Part shown: positions 44,420 through 53,946 of the stretch, piece by piece
Numbering within the stretch: the stretch's first letter is position 1
Layout: each line of letters starts with the position of its first letter
Origin: Eubacterium sp.
Lineage (GTDB): Bacteria; Bacillota; Clostridia; Lachnospirales; Lachnospiraceae
Direction: 5' to 3'
Assembly: GCA_024681515.1 (NCBI GenBank)
Contig: JAILAR010000106.1
Coordinates: forward strand, 1-64,000
Length of the DNA stretch: 64,000 nucleotides
Made by a program: the position numbers and the translations under genes
Notes under the pieces: generated by a model
Database searches by the model: none
Told to the model about the DNA's origin: nothing
What the model saw: only the letters and a program-made list of their open reading frames with translations

Positions 44420-45499
44420 ATGAAGAGAATCGGTATGCTGACCAGCGGCGGCGACTGTCAGGCGCTGAATGCGACCATGCGCGGCGTGGCAAAGGGACTG
44501 GAGAATCTCTTTGGTATCGGCGAGGTTGAGATCTACGGATTTAAGGACGGTTACAAGGGGCTCATCTACGGAAATTATCAGAAGATGAAACCCATGGATT
44601 TCACGGGACTGCTGAACAAGGGCGGTACCATTTTGGGAACCTCCCGTATGCCGTTCAAGATGATGGATGTTCCGACGGATGACGGCGTGGAGAAGGTTCC
44701 GGCCATGATCCAGACCTATAAGAAGCTGGAGCTGGACTGCCTTGTGGTCCTCGGCGGAAATGGTTCCCAGAAGACCGCGCACCTGCTGTCCCAGAACGGA
44801 CTGAATGTGGTCGGTCTTCCGAAGACCATCGATAATGATATCTGGGGAACGGACATTACGTTCGGTTTCCAGAGTGCGGTTGACGTGGCGACCCATGCCA
44901 TCGACTGCATCTATACGACCGCAGAATCCCATAGCCGTGTATTCGTGGTTGAGATCATGGGACACAAGGTTGGCTGGATCACGCTGTACGCAGGTATTGC
45001 CGGCGGCGCAGATGTCATCCTGCTTCCGGAGGTTCCGTATGACATGAAGAGGGTCTATAAGGCAATCGAGAAGCGGACCAAGCAGGGCAAGCGTTTCACT
45101 ATCATTTGCGTGGCGGAAGGCGCGATCCCGAAGGAAGTCGCAAAGCTGCCGAAGAAGGAGCGGAAGGAAGCGATCGCAGCGCTGCAGCATCCGTCCATCG
45201 GATATGAGATCGCAGACCAGATCCGTGCAAAGTTCAGTGCGGATGTCCGCGTAGCGATCCCGGGACATACACAGCGTGGCGGAAGCCCGGATGCGTATGA
45301 CCGGTTTATTTCCAGCCGTTTCGGCGCAAAGGCTGCGGAACTGATCCGTGATAAGGATTTCGGCAAGCTGGTGGTTATGCTGAACGGTCAGGTTGCGGCA
45401 ATCCCGCTGGAGGAGACGGCAGGAAAGCTGAAGTATGTAGATGTGGATAATCAGGCGATCCAGGAAGCGAAGACTCTTGGAATCTGCTTCGGAGACTAA
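44420..45499 (+). CDS. pfkA: 6-phosphofructokinase
   Basis: RIGMLTSGGDCQALNATMRG, VVLGGNGSQKTA, GLPKTIDNDIWGTDITFGFQSA, EIMGHKVGWITLYAGIAGGAD. Confidence 0.92.
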   Translation: MKRIGMLTSGGDCQALNATMRGVAKGLENLFGIGEVEIYGFKDGYKGLIYGNYQKMKPMDFTGLLNKGGTILGTSRMPFKMMDVPTDDGVEKVPAMIQTYKKLELDCLVVLGGNGSQKTAHLLSQNGLNVVGLPKTIDNDIWGTDITFGFQSAVDVATHAIDCIYTTAESHSRVFVVEIMGHKVGWITLYAGIAGGADVILLPEVPYDMKRVYKAIEKRTKQGKRFTIICVAEGAIPKEVAKLPKKERKEAIAALQHPSIGYEIADQIRAKFSADVRVAIPGHTQRGGSPDAYDRFISSRFGAKAAELIRDKDFGKLVVMLNGQVAAIPLEETAGKLKYVDVDNQAIQEAKTLGICFGD

Positions 45500-45511
45500 T
45501 AACAATCATTC

Positions 45512-48136
45512 ATGAAAAATACGTTGTTGAAAATCCTGTTCAGGGTGGTTCTCTTTTTAGTGGTTTTTACGGGAACCGCCCTGAGCGTAAATGCATGGAG
45601 CAACCGGGGGAGTGACCGCGCCTATGTGGAACTTGGCGGTGCGACTCTTCCGGTTGTTTATACGTGCTACGGCGAGAACCGCCTGACTGCACTCCCGGCA
45701 TATAAGCAGGAAATGGATCCGTCACTTATGCGTGATTCGATCCTGCCGGTGGGAGAAGATCGGGAGGTTCATTTTGCTGTGGAGGATCCGCTGGGGACGG
45801 TGAGTGAAGTGTCCTATCAGCTGCGTTCTTCCACGGGTGAGACCCTGATCGAGGAAGGAAGCGTGTCCATGACTCAGGTTCGGGGCGGACTCACGCATTT
45901 TACCGCAAAACTGCGGATGGATATGTCAAAGACACAGTCGTACACATTTGTGGTGCTCCTGCCTGATGGGAGTGGTGCTTCGGACGCGGATTCAGATACG
46001 GATGCGGAGCAGGAGTCGGGAAAGACCGGCGTGCTGCGGTATTACACCCGTATTGTCCGGCTGGAATATGCATATGTGGATGCGTACCTTGCTGAGGCGG
46101 AGGCGTTTCATGAGCTGCTTCTTTCCGGGAAGAAGGAAGGGACGGAGGATGAGGTTCGTTCCTACATGTCAACGCCTCCGGAGGATTATAACCGCGAGGA
46201 CCTCGGCTTTGTATCCCTGTTTTCAGGGTACGAAACTCTGACCTGGGACGGACTGCAGCCGGAGGTCGTGGGCGATGTGGAAACCGCGCTGACGGAGATC
46301 TATTCCGACGGCGGCACGGTGGTTCGTTCCTATATGATCAACACCGTAGAGGAAGATACGCAGGAGATCCGCACCTATCATGTGGAAGAGCATTTCGTGA
46401 TGGAGTATGTCCCTGAGAAGGGCGCTGCCCGGATCACGGATTATTTTCGTAAAATGGACCGGCAGTTCCTGCATCGTCAGTTTGAGCGGAGCGTAAACGG
46501 CGTGCGTCTGGGGACGCAGAGTAAGGCGCCGGTTTTTCTGACCAGTGAGGATAACCAGCATATGGGCTTTGCCATGCAGGGCTGTGTCTGGTGCTACGAT
46601 TATAACGCTTCTACGCTGACCCGGATCTATGGACCGGAAGGAGATCTTTCTCCGTTTACGGAAAAGGAAGATTACAAGATCCTTTTTGTGGACGGAGAAG
46701 AAGTGTGGTTTGCGGTGTATGGCCGGATCAGCAGCGGGAAGCATGAGGGTGAAAACGGGATCCTGATCCAGCGCTATCGGATCAAAGACCGGCTGGTGGA
46801 GGAGAGGGCGTTCATTTCCACAAACCTGTCCTGTGAGTGGATGGGGCTGGAGGTTGGCCGGCTGTTATATCTGGATCACGGAACGGAAAAGCTGTATTAT
46901 CTTCTGAATGGCGCGATCCGGTCGCTTCCCGTTTCTGACGACTCTGAGAATGCGGCTTCTGATGGGGAGATCCTGAAGGACGGGCTGTCTGTATCCGCTG
47001 TGCTGGTGTCTGACAGCGGAAGTGTGGTGGCATTTCCGGAAGATCAGGCGGCAACCGGCGGTTCGGATAAACTGGCGCTTTGGGATCTGGCCGGAGGCAC
47101 CCGGCATGAGATCACGGAGAGCGGCCGGAAGCTGCAGGGTCTGTCCTTTATCGGGGAGGATTTTGTGTATGGAGCCGCCAGACCGGAGCATGTAACTCTT
47201 GCCGCAGACGGACATCCGGTATTCTATTATTCCGGGATCCGTATCGTTAAGCGGGACGGAACAAAGGAAAAGGATTACAGCCCGGCAAATATGGTACTTT
47301 CCGAGGTGGTATTCCTGAACAATACCATTTATCTCAGTCGAAAGCATGTGATTGATGGCGGAGCTCTGGTGGATGGTGCTGCGGATTATATCACATATAA
47401 GCTTGTGGATGAGAAAGGACAGACGGTTCTGACGAATTCCGGAGGTGTGGACGGATATGCGATCATATTCCCGAGTAACCTGTATATGACCTCCGTTCCG
47501 GAGATATTGATCGCAAAAGAAGGTACGGAAGCGGGTCTGCAGCTTAAGGTTAAGGGAAATGCAGATCAGAGTCTTGGTTATCTTTTCCGCGCAGGTGTGC
47601 TGATCAAAACCTCGGAATGGGTAGGAACGGCGGTCCGCGAGGCGGTGGAAAATCGTGGATATGTGGTGCTTGCAGATGGAAGTACGCTGTACCGGCGCAA
47701 GACCGGCGCGCCATATCTGACGGTTGCGGACAAGGTGAAATATCAGAAGGCAGAAGAGGGCGATGACGGCTATGCTGCATGCCTCGTGATGAGCCTTCAG
47801 ATGGCCGGCAGTGAAGTGAGCTACGATGAGGCGAAAAGATTCCTTCAGGAACAGGGCAGAAGCTGGGAAAGGGCGTTTGAGACCCTTGGCAAAGGTTCGG
47901 TACGCGGACTGAACCTGACCGGTGCGGACCTGGATACGGCTGTGCTTTTCCTGGGTGATGGGATACCCTTTGCCACGAAACTGTCCGATCGTTACGTTTA
48001 TGTTGTGAGCTTTAACCAGGATGCGATCCGATATTATGATCCGGTGAAAGACACGGAAGTCAGAACGGCAAGAAGCAGTTTCCGAAATGCAGTTTCCGAA
48101 GCAGGGGATGAATTTTTCACCTTTGTGAGCGATTAA
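45512..48136 (+). CDS. Large exported/anchored protein with C-terminal C39-peptidase-like (possibly degenerate) domain
   Basis: N-terminal TM/signal segment; C-terminus DGYAACLVMSLQMAGSEVSYDEAKRFL ... RYVYVVSFNQDAIRYYDPVKDTEV. Confidence 0.6.
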   Translation: MKNTLLKILFRVVLFLVVFTGTALSVNAWSNRGSDRAYVELGGATLPVVYTCYGENRLTALPAYKQEMDPSLMRDSILPVGEDREVHFAVEDPLGTVSEVSYQLRSSTGETLIEEGSVSMTQVRGGLTHFTAKLRMDMSKTQSYTFVVLLPDGSGASDADSDTDAEQESGKTGVLRYYTRIVRLEYAYVDAYLAEAEAFHELLLSGKKEGTEDEVRSYMSTPPEDYNREDLGFVSLFSGYETLTWDGLQPEVVGDVETALTEIYSDGGTVVRSYMINTVEEDTQEIRTYHVEEHFVMEYVPEKGAARITDYFRKMDRQFLHRQFERSVNGVRLGTQSKAPVFLTSEDNQHMGFAMQGCVWCYDYNASTLTRIYGPEGDLSPFTEKEDYKILFVDGEEVWFAVYGRISSGKHEGENGILIQRYRIKDRLVEERAFISTNLSCEWMGLEVGRLLYLDHGTEKLYYLLNGAIRSLPVSDDSENAASDGEILKDGLSVSAVLVSDSGSVVAFPEDQAATGGSDKLALWDLAGGTRHEITESGRKLQGLSFIGEDFVYGAARPEHVTLAADGHPVFYYSGIRIVKRDGTKEKDYSPANMVLSEVVFLNNTIYLSRKHVIDGGALVDGAADYITYKLVDEKGQTVLTNSGGVDGYAIIFPSNLYMTSVPEILIAKEGTEAGLQLKVKGNADQSLGYLFRAGVLIKTSEWVGTAVREAVENRGYVVLADGSTLYRRKTGAPYLTVADKVKYQKAEEGDDGYAACLVMSLQMAGSEVSYDEAKRFLQEQGRSWERAFETLGKGSVRGLNLTGADLDTAVLFLGDGIPFATKLSDRYVYVVSFNQDAIRYYDPVKDTEVRTARSSFRNAVSEAGDEFFTFVSD

Positions 48137-48305
48137 GGACGCCGTTTGCAGGACCGGTTTACATTTTTCAGACTTATGTAAAACAAGGCCTGGGGTTTTC
48201 ACTTTTTCTTCACATTTTATCCCTAACTTCGTCATAATTCTCTGTTACTATAAAGATGTTCCAAATGAAGGAATCTATACCTTCCCCCACATTTTTTCAT
48301 ACCTT

Positions 48306-48337
48306 TGAACCCGCTGATTGCCCAGCGGGTTCATTTA
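48306..48337 (+). terminator. Rho-independent terminator-like hairpin
   Basis: TGAACCCGCT-gattgccc-AGCGGGTTCAttt. Confidence 0.6.
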
Positions 48338-48401
48338 GTTTTGCAAGGCGTATAACATGAGCAATCAGTGGGTTCAAAATTGGAATCAAACCCGTTGATT
48401 G

Positions 48402-48446
48402 CCGAGGGGCGCGACATCGACGCGCCGAAGGCGCGGAGATACGCGG
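48402..48446 (+). repeat. Dispersed relative of the 41508 palindromic repeat
   Basis: CCGAGGGGCGCGACATCGACGCGCC-gaa-GGCGCGGAGAT matches 41493-41533 except for the triplet loop. Confidence 0.75.
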
Positions 48447-48499
48447 TTATATACAAAAAAACCAGATGAAATCCAACGACGAACATGATATAATTGCGT

Positions 48500-48530
48500 T
48501 ACGGAGCGCCTTAGGCACGAAGTACGGAAT
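48500..48530 (+). repeat. Short intergenic motif ACGGAGCG-[hairpin]-CGAAGT, copy 3
   Basis: TACGGAGCGCCTTAGGCACGAAGTACGGAAT, 6 nt downstream of a TATAAT (48489-48494). Confidence 0.5.
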
Positions 48531-48545
48531 GGGGAGGTATATCTT

Positions 48546-48878
48546 ATGAAGTGTCTCGATTTGGTCGACCTTACAAAAGAACTGGCAGAGCGCGCCGGCT
48601 GCAGCCTGGACGCGGCAGACAAGTTTGTGAAGATCCAGGATCTGTATTTTGATAAGGTTGGCGTGAATGTGGATCCGGATGCAGCATCCCTCGCGCCGCC
48701 GGAGCCGGCTGTAGTGGATGATGCAGAGATGATCCAATACATCGTGGAGAATGCGGGTATGGCAGAATCCTTTGTCAGACGTCTGGCAGATGCGGAACAT
48801 GCATACATGACGGAAAAAGGATTTATTAATGAACGTGGGGAGGTCGAACCGTTTGTGAAAGGCAGGAATATCAAGTGA
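48546..48878 (+). CDS. Hypothetical protein translationally coupled to lysA
   Basis: 110-aa ORF with RBS GGGGAGG; stop overlaps lysA GTG start. Confidence 0.75.
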   Translation: MKCLDLVDLTKELAERAGCSLDAADKFVKIQDLYFDKVGVNVDPDAASLAPPEPAVVDDAEMIQYIVENAGMAESFVRRLADAEHAYMTEKGFINERGEVEPFVKGRNIK

Positions 48879-50125
48879 AAACACCATTTGTAACAAAGAC
48901 ACAGATCGAAGAGATCGCGGCGAAGTATCCCACACCGTTTCATATCTACGATGAGAAGGGGATCCGTGAAAATGCAAGAAAGATGCAGAAGGCCTTTGCC
49001 TGGAATCCGGGCTTTAAGGAGTATTTCGCGGTAAAGGCAACCCCGAATCCGACCATCCTGAAGATCCTTCATGAGGAGGGCTGCGGCACGGATTGTTCAT
49101 CCCTGGCAGAACTGATGATGTCCGAACGCTGCGGCATCGTCGGAAATGAGATCATGTTCTCTTCCAACGATACGCCGGCGGAGGAATTCGCCTATGCTGC
49201 AAAGCTTGGGGCAACCATCAATCTGGACGATATCACACACATTTCCCTGCTGGAAGAGACCTGCGGGATCCCGGAGCGGATCTCCTGCCGGTTTAATCCG
49301 GGAGGGTTCTTTGAGATCTCCAATGCGATCATGGACAATCCGGGAGACGCGAAGTACGGCATGACCAAGGATCAGCTGATGGAGGCGTACAGTTATCTGG
49401 CAGCGCACGGCGCGAAGGAATTCGGGATCCATGCATTTCTGGCCAGCAATACCGTGACGAACGATTACTATCCGACACTGGCGGGCATCCTGTTCCGCCT
49501 TGTTGTAGAGATCAAGGAAAAGACCGGCGTAGAGCTGTCCTTCATCAACCTGTCCGGAGGCATCGGAATTCCGTACAAGCCGGATCAGACAGGAAATGAC
49601 ATTGAGGTGATCGGCGAGGGAGTCCGCAAGGTTTATGAGGAGATCCTGGTGCCGGCAGGTATGGGCAATATCAGTATTTTCACGGAATCCGGACGCTTCA
49701 TGCTGGCACCGTACGGACATCTGGTGACGAAGGCGATCCATGAGAAACACATTTACAAGGAGTATATCGGTGTGGATGCGTGTGCGGCAAACCTCATGCG
49801 TCCTGCAATGTACGGTGCGTACCATCACATTACCGTGCTGGGCAAGGAGAATGCGCCCTGTGATCATACCTACGATGTTACCGGTTCCCTCTGCGAGAAC
49901 AACGATAAGTTTGCCATCGACCGGCAGCTGCCGAAGATCGACATGGGAGATTATCTGGTGATCCACGATACCGGAGCCCATGGTTTCGCGATGGGTTATA
50001 ACTATAACGGACGGCTGCGTTCCGCGGAGCTTCTGCTGCGGGAGGATGGATCGGTCGCATTGATCCGCAGACCGGAGACGGTGGAAGATTATTTCGCAAC
50101 TCTGGAGGGATTCTGGAACTTGTAA
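48875..50125 (+). CDS. lysA: Diaminopimelate decarboxylase
   Basis: TPFHIYDEKGIRENARKM, YFAVKATPNPTILKILHEEGCGTDCSSLAEL, FINLSGGIGIPYKPDQ, DTGAHGFAMGYNYNGRLRSAE. Confidence 0.9.
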   Translation: MKTPFVTKTQIEEIAAKYPTPFHIYDEKGIRENARKMQKAFAWNPGFKEYFAVKATPNPTILKILHEEGCGTDCSSLAELMMSERCGIVGNEIMFSSNDTPAEEFAYAAKLGATINLDDITHISLLEETCGIPERISCRFNPGGFFEISNAIMDNPGDAKYGMTKDQLMEAYSYLAAHGAKEFGIHAFLASNTVTNDYYPTLAGILFRLVVEIKEKTGVELSFINLSGGIGIPYKPDQTGNDIEVIGEGVRKVYEEILVPAGMGNISIFTESGRFMLAPYGHLVTKAIHEKHIYKEYIGVDACAANLMRPAMYGAYHHITVLGKENAPCDHTYDVTGSLCENNDKFAIDRQLPKIDMGDYLVIHDTGAHGFAMGYNYNGRLRSAELLLREDGSVALIRRPETVEDYFATLEGFWNL

Positions 50126-50140
50126 CGAGAAGAACCGGCG

Positions 50141-50200
50141 CGAATACAAAAAGGGCACAGCATCATGCTTGCATGAAATGCTGTGCCCTTTTTGTATTCG
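50141..50200. terminator. 23-bp perfect-stem hairpin with 14-nt loop, copy 2; bidirectional terminator between convergent lysA and cyclophilin genes
   Basis: CGAATACAAAAAGGGCACAGCAT-catgcttgcatgaa-ATGCTGTGCCCTTTTTGTATTCG. Confidence 0.85.
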
Positions 50201-50254
50201 TGCGGCTCGACGACAGGCGAGCCGCGCGTGTGCGAAGCACACGGCACCGGGACT

Positions 50255-50791
50255 CTATTTTGCCAAAGTTTCCGGCTCCGGATACTCTGCTCCGAAGGTG
50301 TCCACCGTTACGGCCTTCATTCTCTGCGGAACTTCCGGTCTGTCGCTCCAGTCGGTGAGAGTGGTTGCGATCGCTTCCAGTACGTCATCCCCTTCGATGA
50401 GCTTGCCGAAAGCTGCGTATGCACCGTCCAGATGCGGGGAATCCTTATGCATGATAAAGAACTGGGAACCGGCAGAATCCGGATGCATGGCGCGTGCCAT
50501 TGAGAGAACGCCGCGTGTATGCTTCAGATCGTTTTTGAAGCCGTTCTGGGAGAACTCGCCCTTGATGGAGTATCCCGGACCACCGGTACCTTTCCCGTCG
50601 GGACAACCGCCCTGAATCATGAATCCACGGATGACACGATGGAAGATAAGGCCGTTATAGAAGCCTTTGTTCACTAGAGAAATGAAGTTGCGTACGGTGT
50701 TCGGAGCGACCTCCGGATAGAGCTCCAGCTTCATCACATCACCGGTTTCCATCGTGATGGTTACGATCGGATTTTTGTTTGCATTTTCCAA
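50255..50791 (-). CDS. Peptidyl-prolyl cis-trans isomerase, cyclophilin type
   Basis: [61 protein letters not shown] ... [12 protein letters not shown]. Confidence 0.96.
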   Translation of the reverse strand: MENANKNPIVTITMETGDVMKLELYPEVAPNTVRNFISLVNKGFYNGLIFHRVIRGFMIQGGCPDGKGTGGPGYSIKGEFSQNGFKNDLKHTRGVLSMARAMHPDSAGSQFFIMHKDSPHLDGAYAAFGKLIEGDDVLEAIATTLTDWSDRPEVPQRMKAVTVDTFGAEYPEPETLAK

Positions 50792-50965
50792 AATAATACC
50801 CTCCTCAGTTGTACGGAATAGTCCCTTTCCGCCTTGCTATTTTCTGCGAAAAGTGCTATTATATGATAGCATTATTGTAAACTCGGTGCAAGTGTGCCTT
50901 TTTTGCGTGCAAAAAAAACAGATCATAATTTAATTAACTGTGAAATAAACGGGAGGGTTCGGGTC

Positions 50966-52093
50966 ATGGCCCCGGGCAAATTTTCAGTAAAATTCGTTAA
51001 GTTCATGATCGGTCTGGTGGCTTTGGTGGCCCTGGGACTGATCATTATGGACCGATATAAAGAGTATAAGGAAGCGTATAATGCGGAGCTCACCAATACG
51101 TCCCACACACAGGGACAGGATGTCAAGGTTGTGATCCCGGAAAATGTCTCCGTCAAGGAGATCGCGCATATCCTTTATCGGAAGGGCCTGATCAAGTACG
51201 AAGGAGCTTTTGTGGACCGGCTCCAGTCTTCCCAGTTTCGTGGGGAACTGAAGCATGGAACTTATACTTTGAACACCGGTATGAATACTTTGGAAATGAT
51301 GGAGATCATGTCAAAGGAGGATGAGACCGGCGGTGTGCTTCAGAAACTGGTTGTGCCGGAGGGCTTTACGATCGATCAGATCGCGGCACGGTGTGAGTCG
51401 CAGGGTATTTGCTCGGAGGATGACTTCATCAATGCCTGCAAGTCCGTTACAAGGACAAAATTCCCGTTCCTTGCGGATGTTCCGGACGGTGTGGCAGTAC
51501 GGTACCGACTGGAGGGGTATCTCTTCCCGGCTACGTATGACATTACGAAGGACACCACGGCGGAATCGCTGGTGTACTGGATGCTGGATACGTTTATGTC
51601 CTACTATGATGATGATCGGCAGGCAAGAGCGGAAGAGCTGGGGCTCAACTCTTATCAGGTGGTCAATATGGCGGCCATGATCGAGCGTGAGTGTCGGGTT
51701 GCGGAGGAGCGACCGGTGATCGCGGGTGTCATTAACAACCGTCTGAAGGATGACATGCTTCTGCAGATCGACTCGACGGTTTTGTATCCCATCACCAGGG
51801 GAATGTATGACAAGGAACAGGTATTATACGAGGATCTGGAGGTGGAATCCAGATACAACACCTACCGGTACAAAGGACTTCCGGCAGGACCGATCTGTAA
51901 TCCCGGAATCGCCTGCATCGATGCGGTGCTCTATCCGATGGAACACGATTATTATTACTACCATATCGTAAATGAGGAGACCGGTGAGCATGCATTCTTC
52001 AGAACTTACGAAGAGCATGAGAGCGGAACCGGCGGTGTTACGGTACAGGACATGATCGACAGTGAATCGGATGATGAATCGGATGAGGAGTAG
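50966..52093 (+). CDS. mltG: Endolytic transglycosylase MltG
   Basis: TM N-terminus, LEGYLFPATYDI, AAMIERECRVAEERPVIAGVINNRL, MLLQIDSTVLY, NTYRYKGLPAGPICNPGIACIDAVL; ATG at 50966 after GGGAGG. Confidence 0.92.
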   Translation: MAPGKFSVKFVKFMIGLVALVALGLIIMDRYKEYKEAYNAELTNTSHTQGQDVKVVIPENVSVKEIAHILYRKGLIKYEGAFVDRLQSSQFRGELKHGTYTLNTGMNTLEMMEIMSKEDETGGVLQKLVVPEGFTIDQIAARCESQGICSEDDFINACKSVTRTKFPFLADVPDGVAVRYRLEGYLFPATYDITKDTTAESLVYWMLDTFMSYYDDDRQARAEELGLNSYQVVNMAAMIERECRVAEERPVIAGVINNRLKDDMLLQIDSTVLYPITRGMYDKEQVLYEDLEVESRYNTYRYKGLPAGPICNPGIACIDAVLYPMEHDYYYYHIVNEETGEHAFFRTYEEHESGTGGVTVQDMIDSESDDESDEE

Positions 52094-52202
52094 TCCGAGA
52101 CGCATTCATACCAATTCAGGAATACGGAATATACACACAGAATATATGCATAAATAACAGACAACTCAGAATACAGACATCACAAAAGGGGAGGAAGCAA
52201 AA

Positions 52203-53858
52203 ATGAGAAGTTTCAGTTTTCACGCAAAGACCATCGGCAAGGAACGTTACCTGACCTATATCATGGGTGAGGGAATGGAGCTTGACGAGGATACACTGGA
52301 TTTCATGGAGGAACAGGATCCGTTGGAACTGGTGCATGTGATCTTCGAACAGGACGAGGATTACGATTATCTGACCTATGACATTTCCGGGCTGGTATCC
52401 TTGGAGAAGTTCACCTCCGGCGTGGTAAACAAGGAAACGGTATTGAAGATCCTGCGGAATATTGCTCTGGGACTGATCAGCTGCAAGGAGCAGGCGCTGC
52501 ATCTGGCATACATTCTCCTTCACAAGGGGTTCATGTATATCGATCAGGATACGATGAAGATGCAGTTCATCTGCCTTCCGGTAGAAGGAGAAGCAGCGGT
52601 ATCCGTTGAGTTTAAGGGATTCGTCCGTCAGCTGATCGCTAATTTCAAATATGATATCAACGGAGATCTGACTTATGTCGGAACACTGCTGGCGTTCATT
52701 AACGGCGACAACTTTAATCTTCGGAATCTCATCGGTCTTACGGAAGCGCTGATGGAGGATGACGGGATCGAATATGATGAGGCGGAAAGCATTTCCACGG
52801 AGGAAGGCGAGATCTTAAACAGCTCGGTTCCGGAACCGGAGGAGAAGGATATCTCCAGCTTCATGGATGGTCTTGCCGGAGAAGGCGAGGCTCTGCCGGA
52901 GATCGGTGACGATGAGGATGAAACGGCACCGGAGGATGAGGTAGAGCTGGAAGAGGCGATGGCAGAGGAAGCTGAGGCGGAAGAAGATGTGACAGAGGAA
53001 GCTGAGGCAGAGGAATCTGAAACAGAAGAAGCTGAGGCGGAGGAAGCTAAGGCAGAAGAAGCTGAAACGGAGGAAGCTGAGGCAGAGGAAACTCAGGCAG
53101 AGGAAGTTGAGACAGAAGAAGCTGAATCTGATAAGGCTGAAGAAGTAAAGAACGAAGAACCGGAGAATTCTGAAGAAGAGAAAGAGGAAGAGGAGCCGAA
53201 TCTCGAGGAGCTGGCTGAAAAGGCAAAGCGTCTGGCTGAAGAAGCAAAGCTTGCCACACGTGGAGCAAGACAGATCGGCGGAAAGAATATTAAGGTCAGC
53301 CGCGCTGCTCTGATCCAGAATGCGGCAGCACAGGAAGCTGAGATCGTTCAGGAAACCGGTGATACAGACAGCACGGATCTTCTGAGAGGAGAGGGAGCAG
53401 AGGCGATAAATGCTTCAAAGGATGTGAAAGAAGTATCACGTTCTTCTAAGAACAAGAAGGATAAGAAGAATGTCGTAACCGAAGAGATCCCTGAGAAGAA
53501 GGAAGAGGAAGAGGCTGAGAAGCCGGCACCGGCACCTGCTAAGACAGATACATCTACATTAAAGATCAATCCGTACCTGCTTCGTGTGAATACGAAGGAG
53601 AGGACCATGATCACGAAGAACATCTTCAAGATCGGGAAGGCAAACCGTGGTGTTGATTACTCGGTAAGCGGAAATGGGGCAATCTCCAGACAGCATGCCA
53701 TTATCACCAAGAAGGATGACGGATACTATATCAAAGATAACAAGTCTACGAATCATACCTACGTAAATGATCGGGAACTGGCAGACGGAGAAGAGGTACT
53801 CCTGACCAACAATTCCGTGATCAGCTTAGGTAACGAGGAATTTATGTTTAAATACTGA
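52203..53858 (+). CDS. FHA-domain protein with pseudokinase-like (DUF6382/EssB-like) N-terminus and E/A-rich linker
   Basis: C-terminal FHA TITKNIFKIGKANRGVDYSVSGNGAISRQHAIITKKDDGYYIKDNKSTNHTYVNDREL; long EEAEAEEAEAEE linker. Confidence 0.75.
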   Translation: MRSFSFHAKTIGKERYLTYIMGEGMELDEDTLDFMEEQDPLELVHVIFEQDEDYDYLTYDISGLVSLEKFTSGVVNKETVLKILRNIALGLISCKEQALHLAYILLHKGFMYIDQDTMKMQFICLPVEGEAAVSVEFKGFVRQLIANFKYDINGDLTYVGTLLAFINGDNFNLRNLIGLTEALMEDDGIEYDEAESISTEEGEILNSSVPEPEEKDISSFMDGLAGEGEALPEIGDDEDETAPEDEVELEEAMAEEAEAEEDVTEEAEAEESETEEAEAEEAKAEEAETEEAEAEETQAEEVETEEAESDKAEEVKNEEPENSEEEKEEEEPNLEELAEKAKRLAEEAKLATRGARQIGGKNIKVSRAALIQNAAAQEAEIVQETGDTDSTDLLRGEGAEAINASKDVKEVSRSSKNKKDKKNVVTEEIPEKKEEEEAEKPAPAPAKTDTSTLKINPYLLRVNTKERTMITKNIFKIGKANRGVDYSVSGNGAISRQHAIITKKDDGYYIKDNKSTNHTYVNDRELADGEEVLLTNNSVISLGNEEFMFKY

Positions 53859-53946
53859 TGCTGACTCGACGACCACGAAGTGCTCGGAGAGACGCATGGC
53901 GAAATATACAAGCAATACAATGAGATAGAATTGGGGGATGTGTAGC

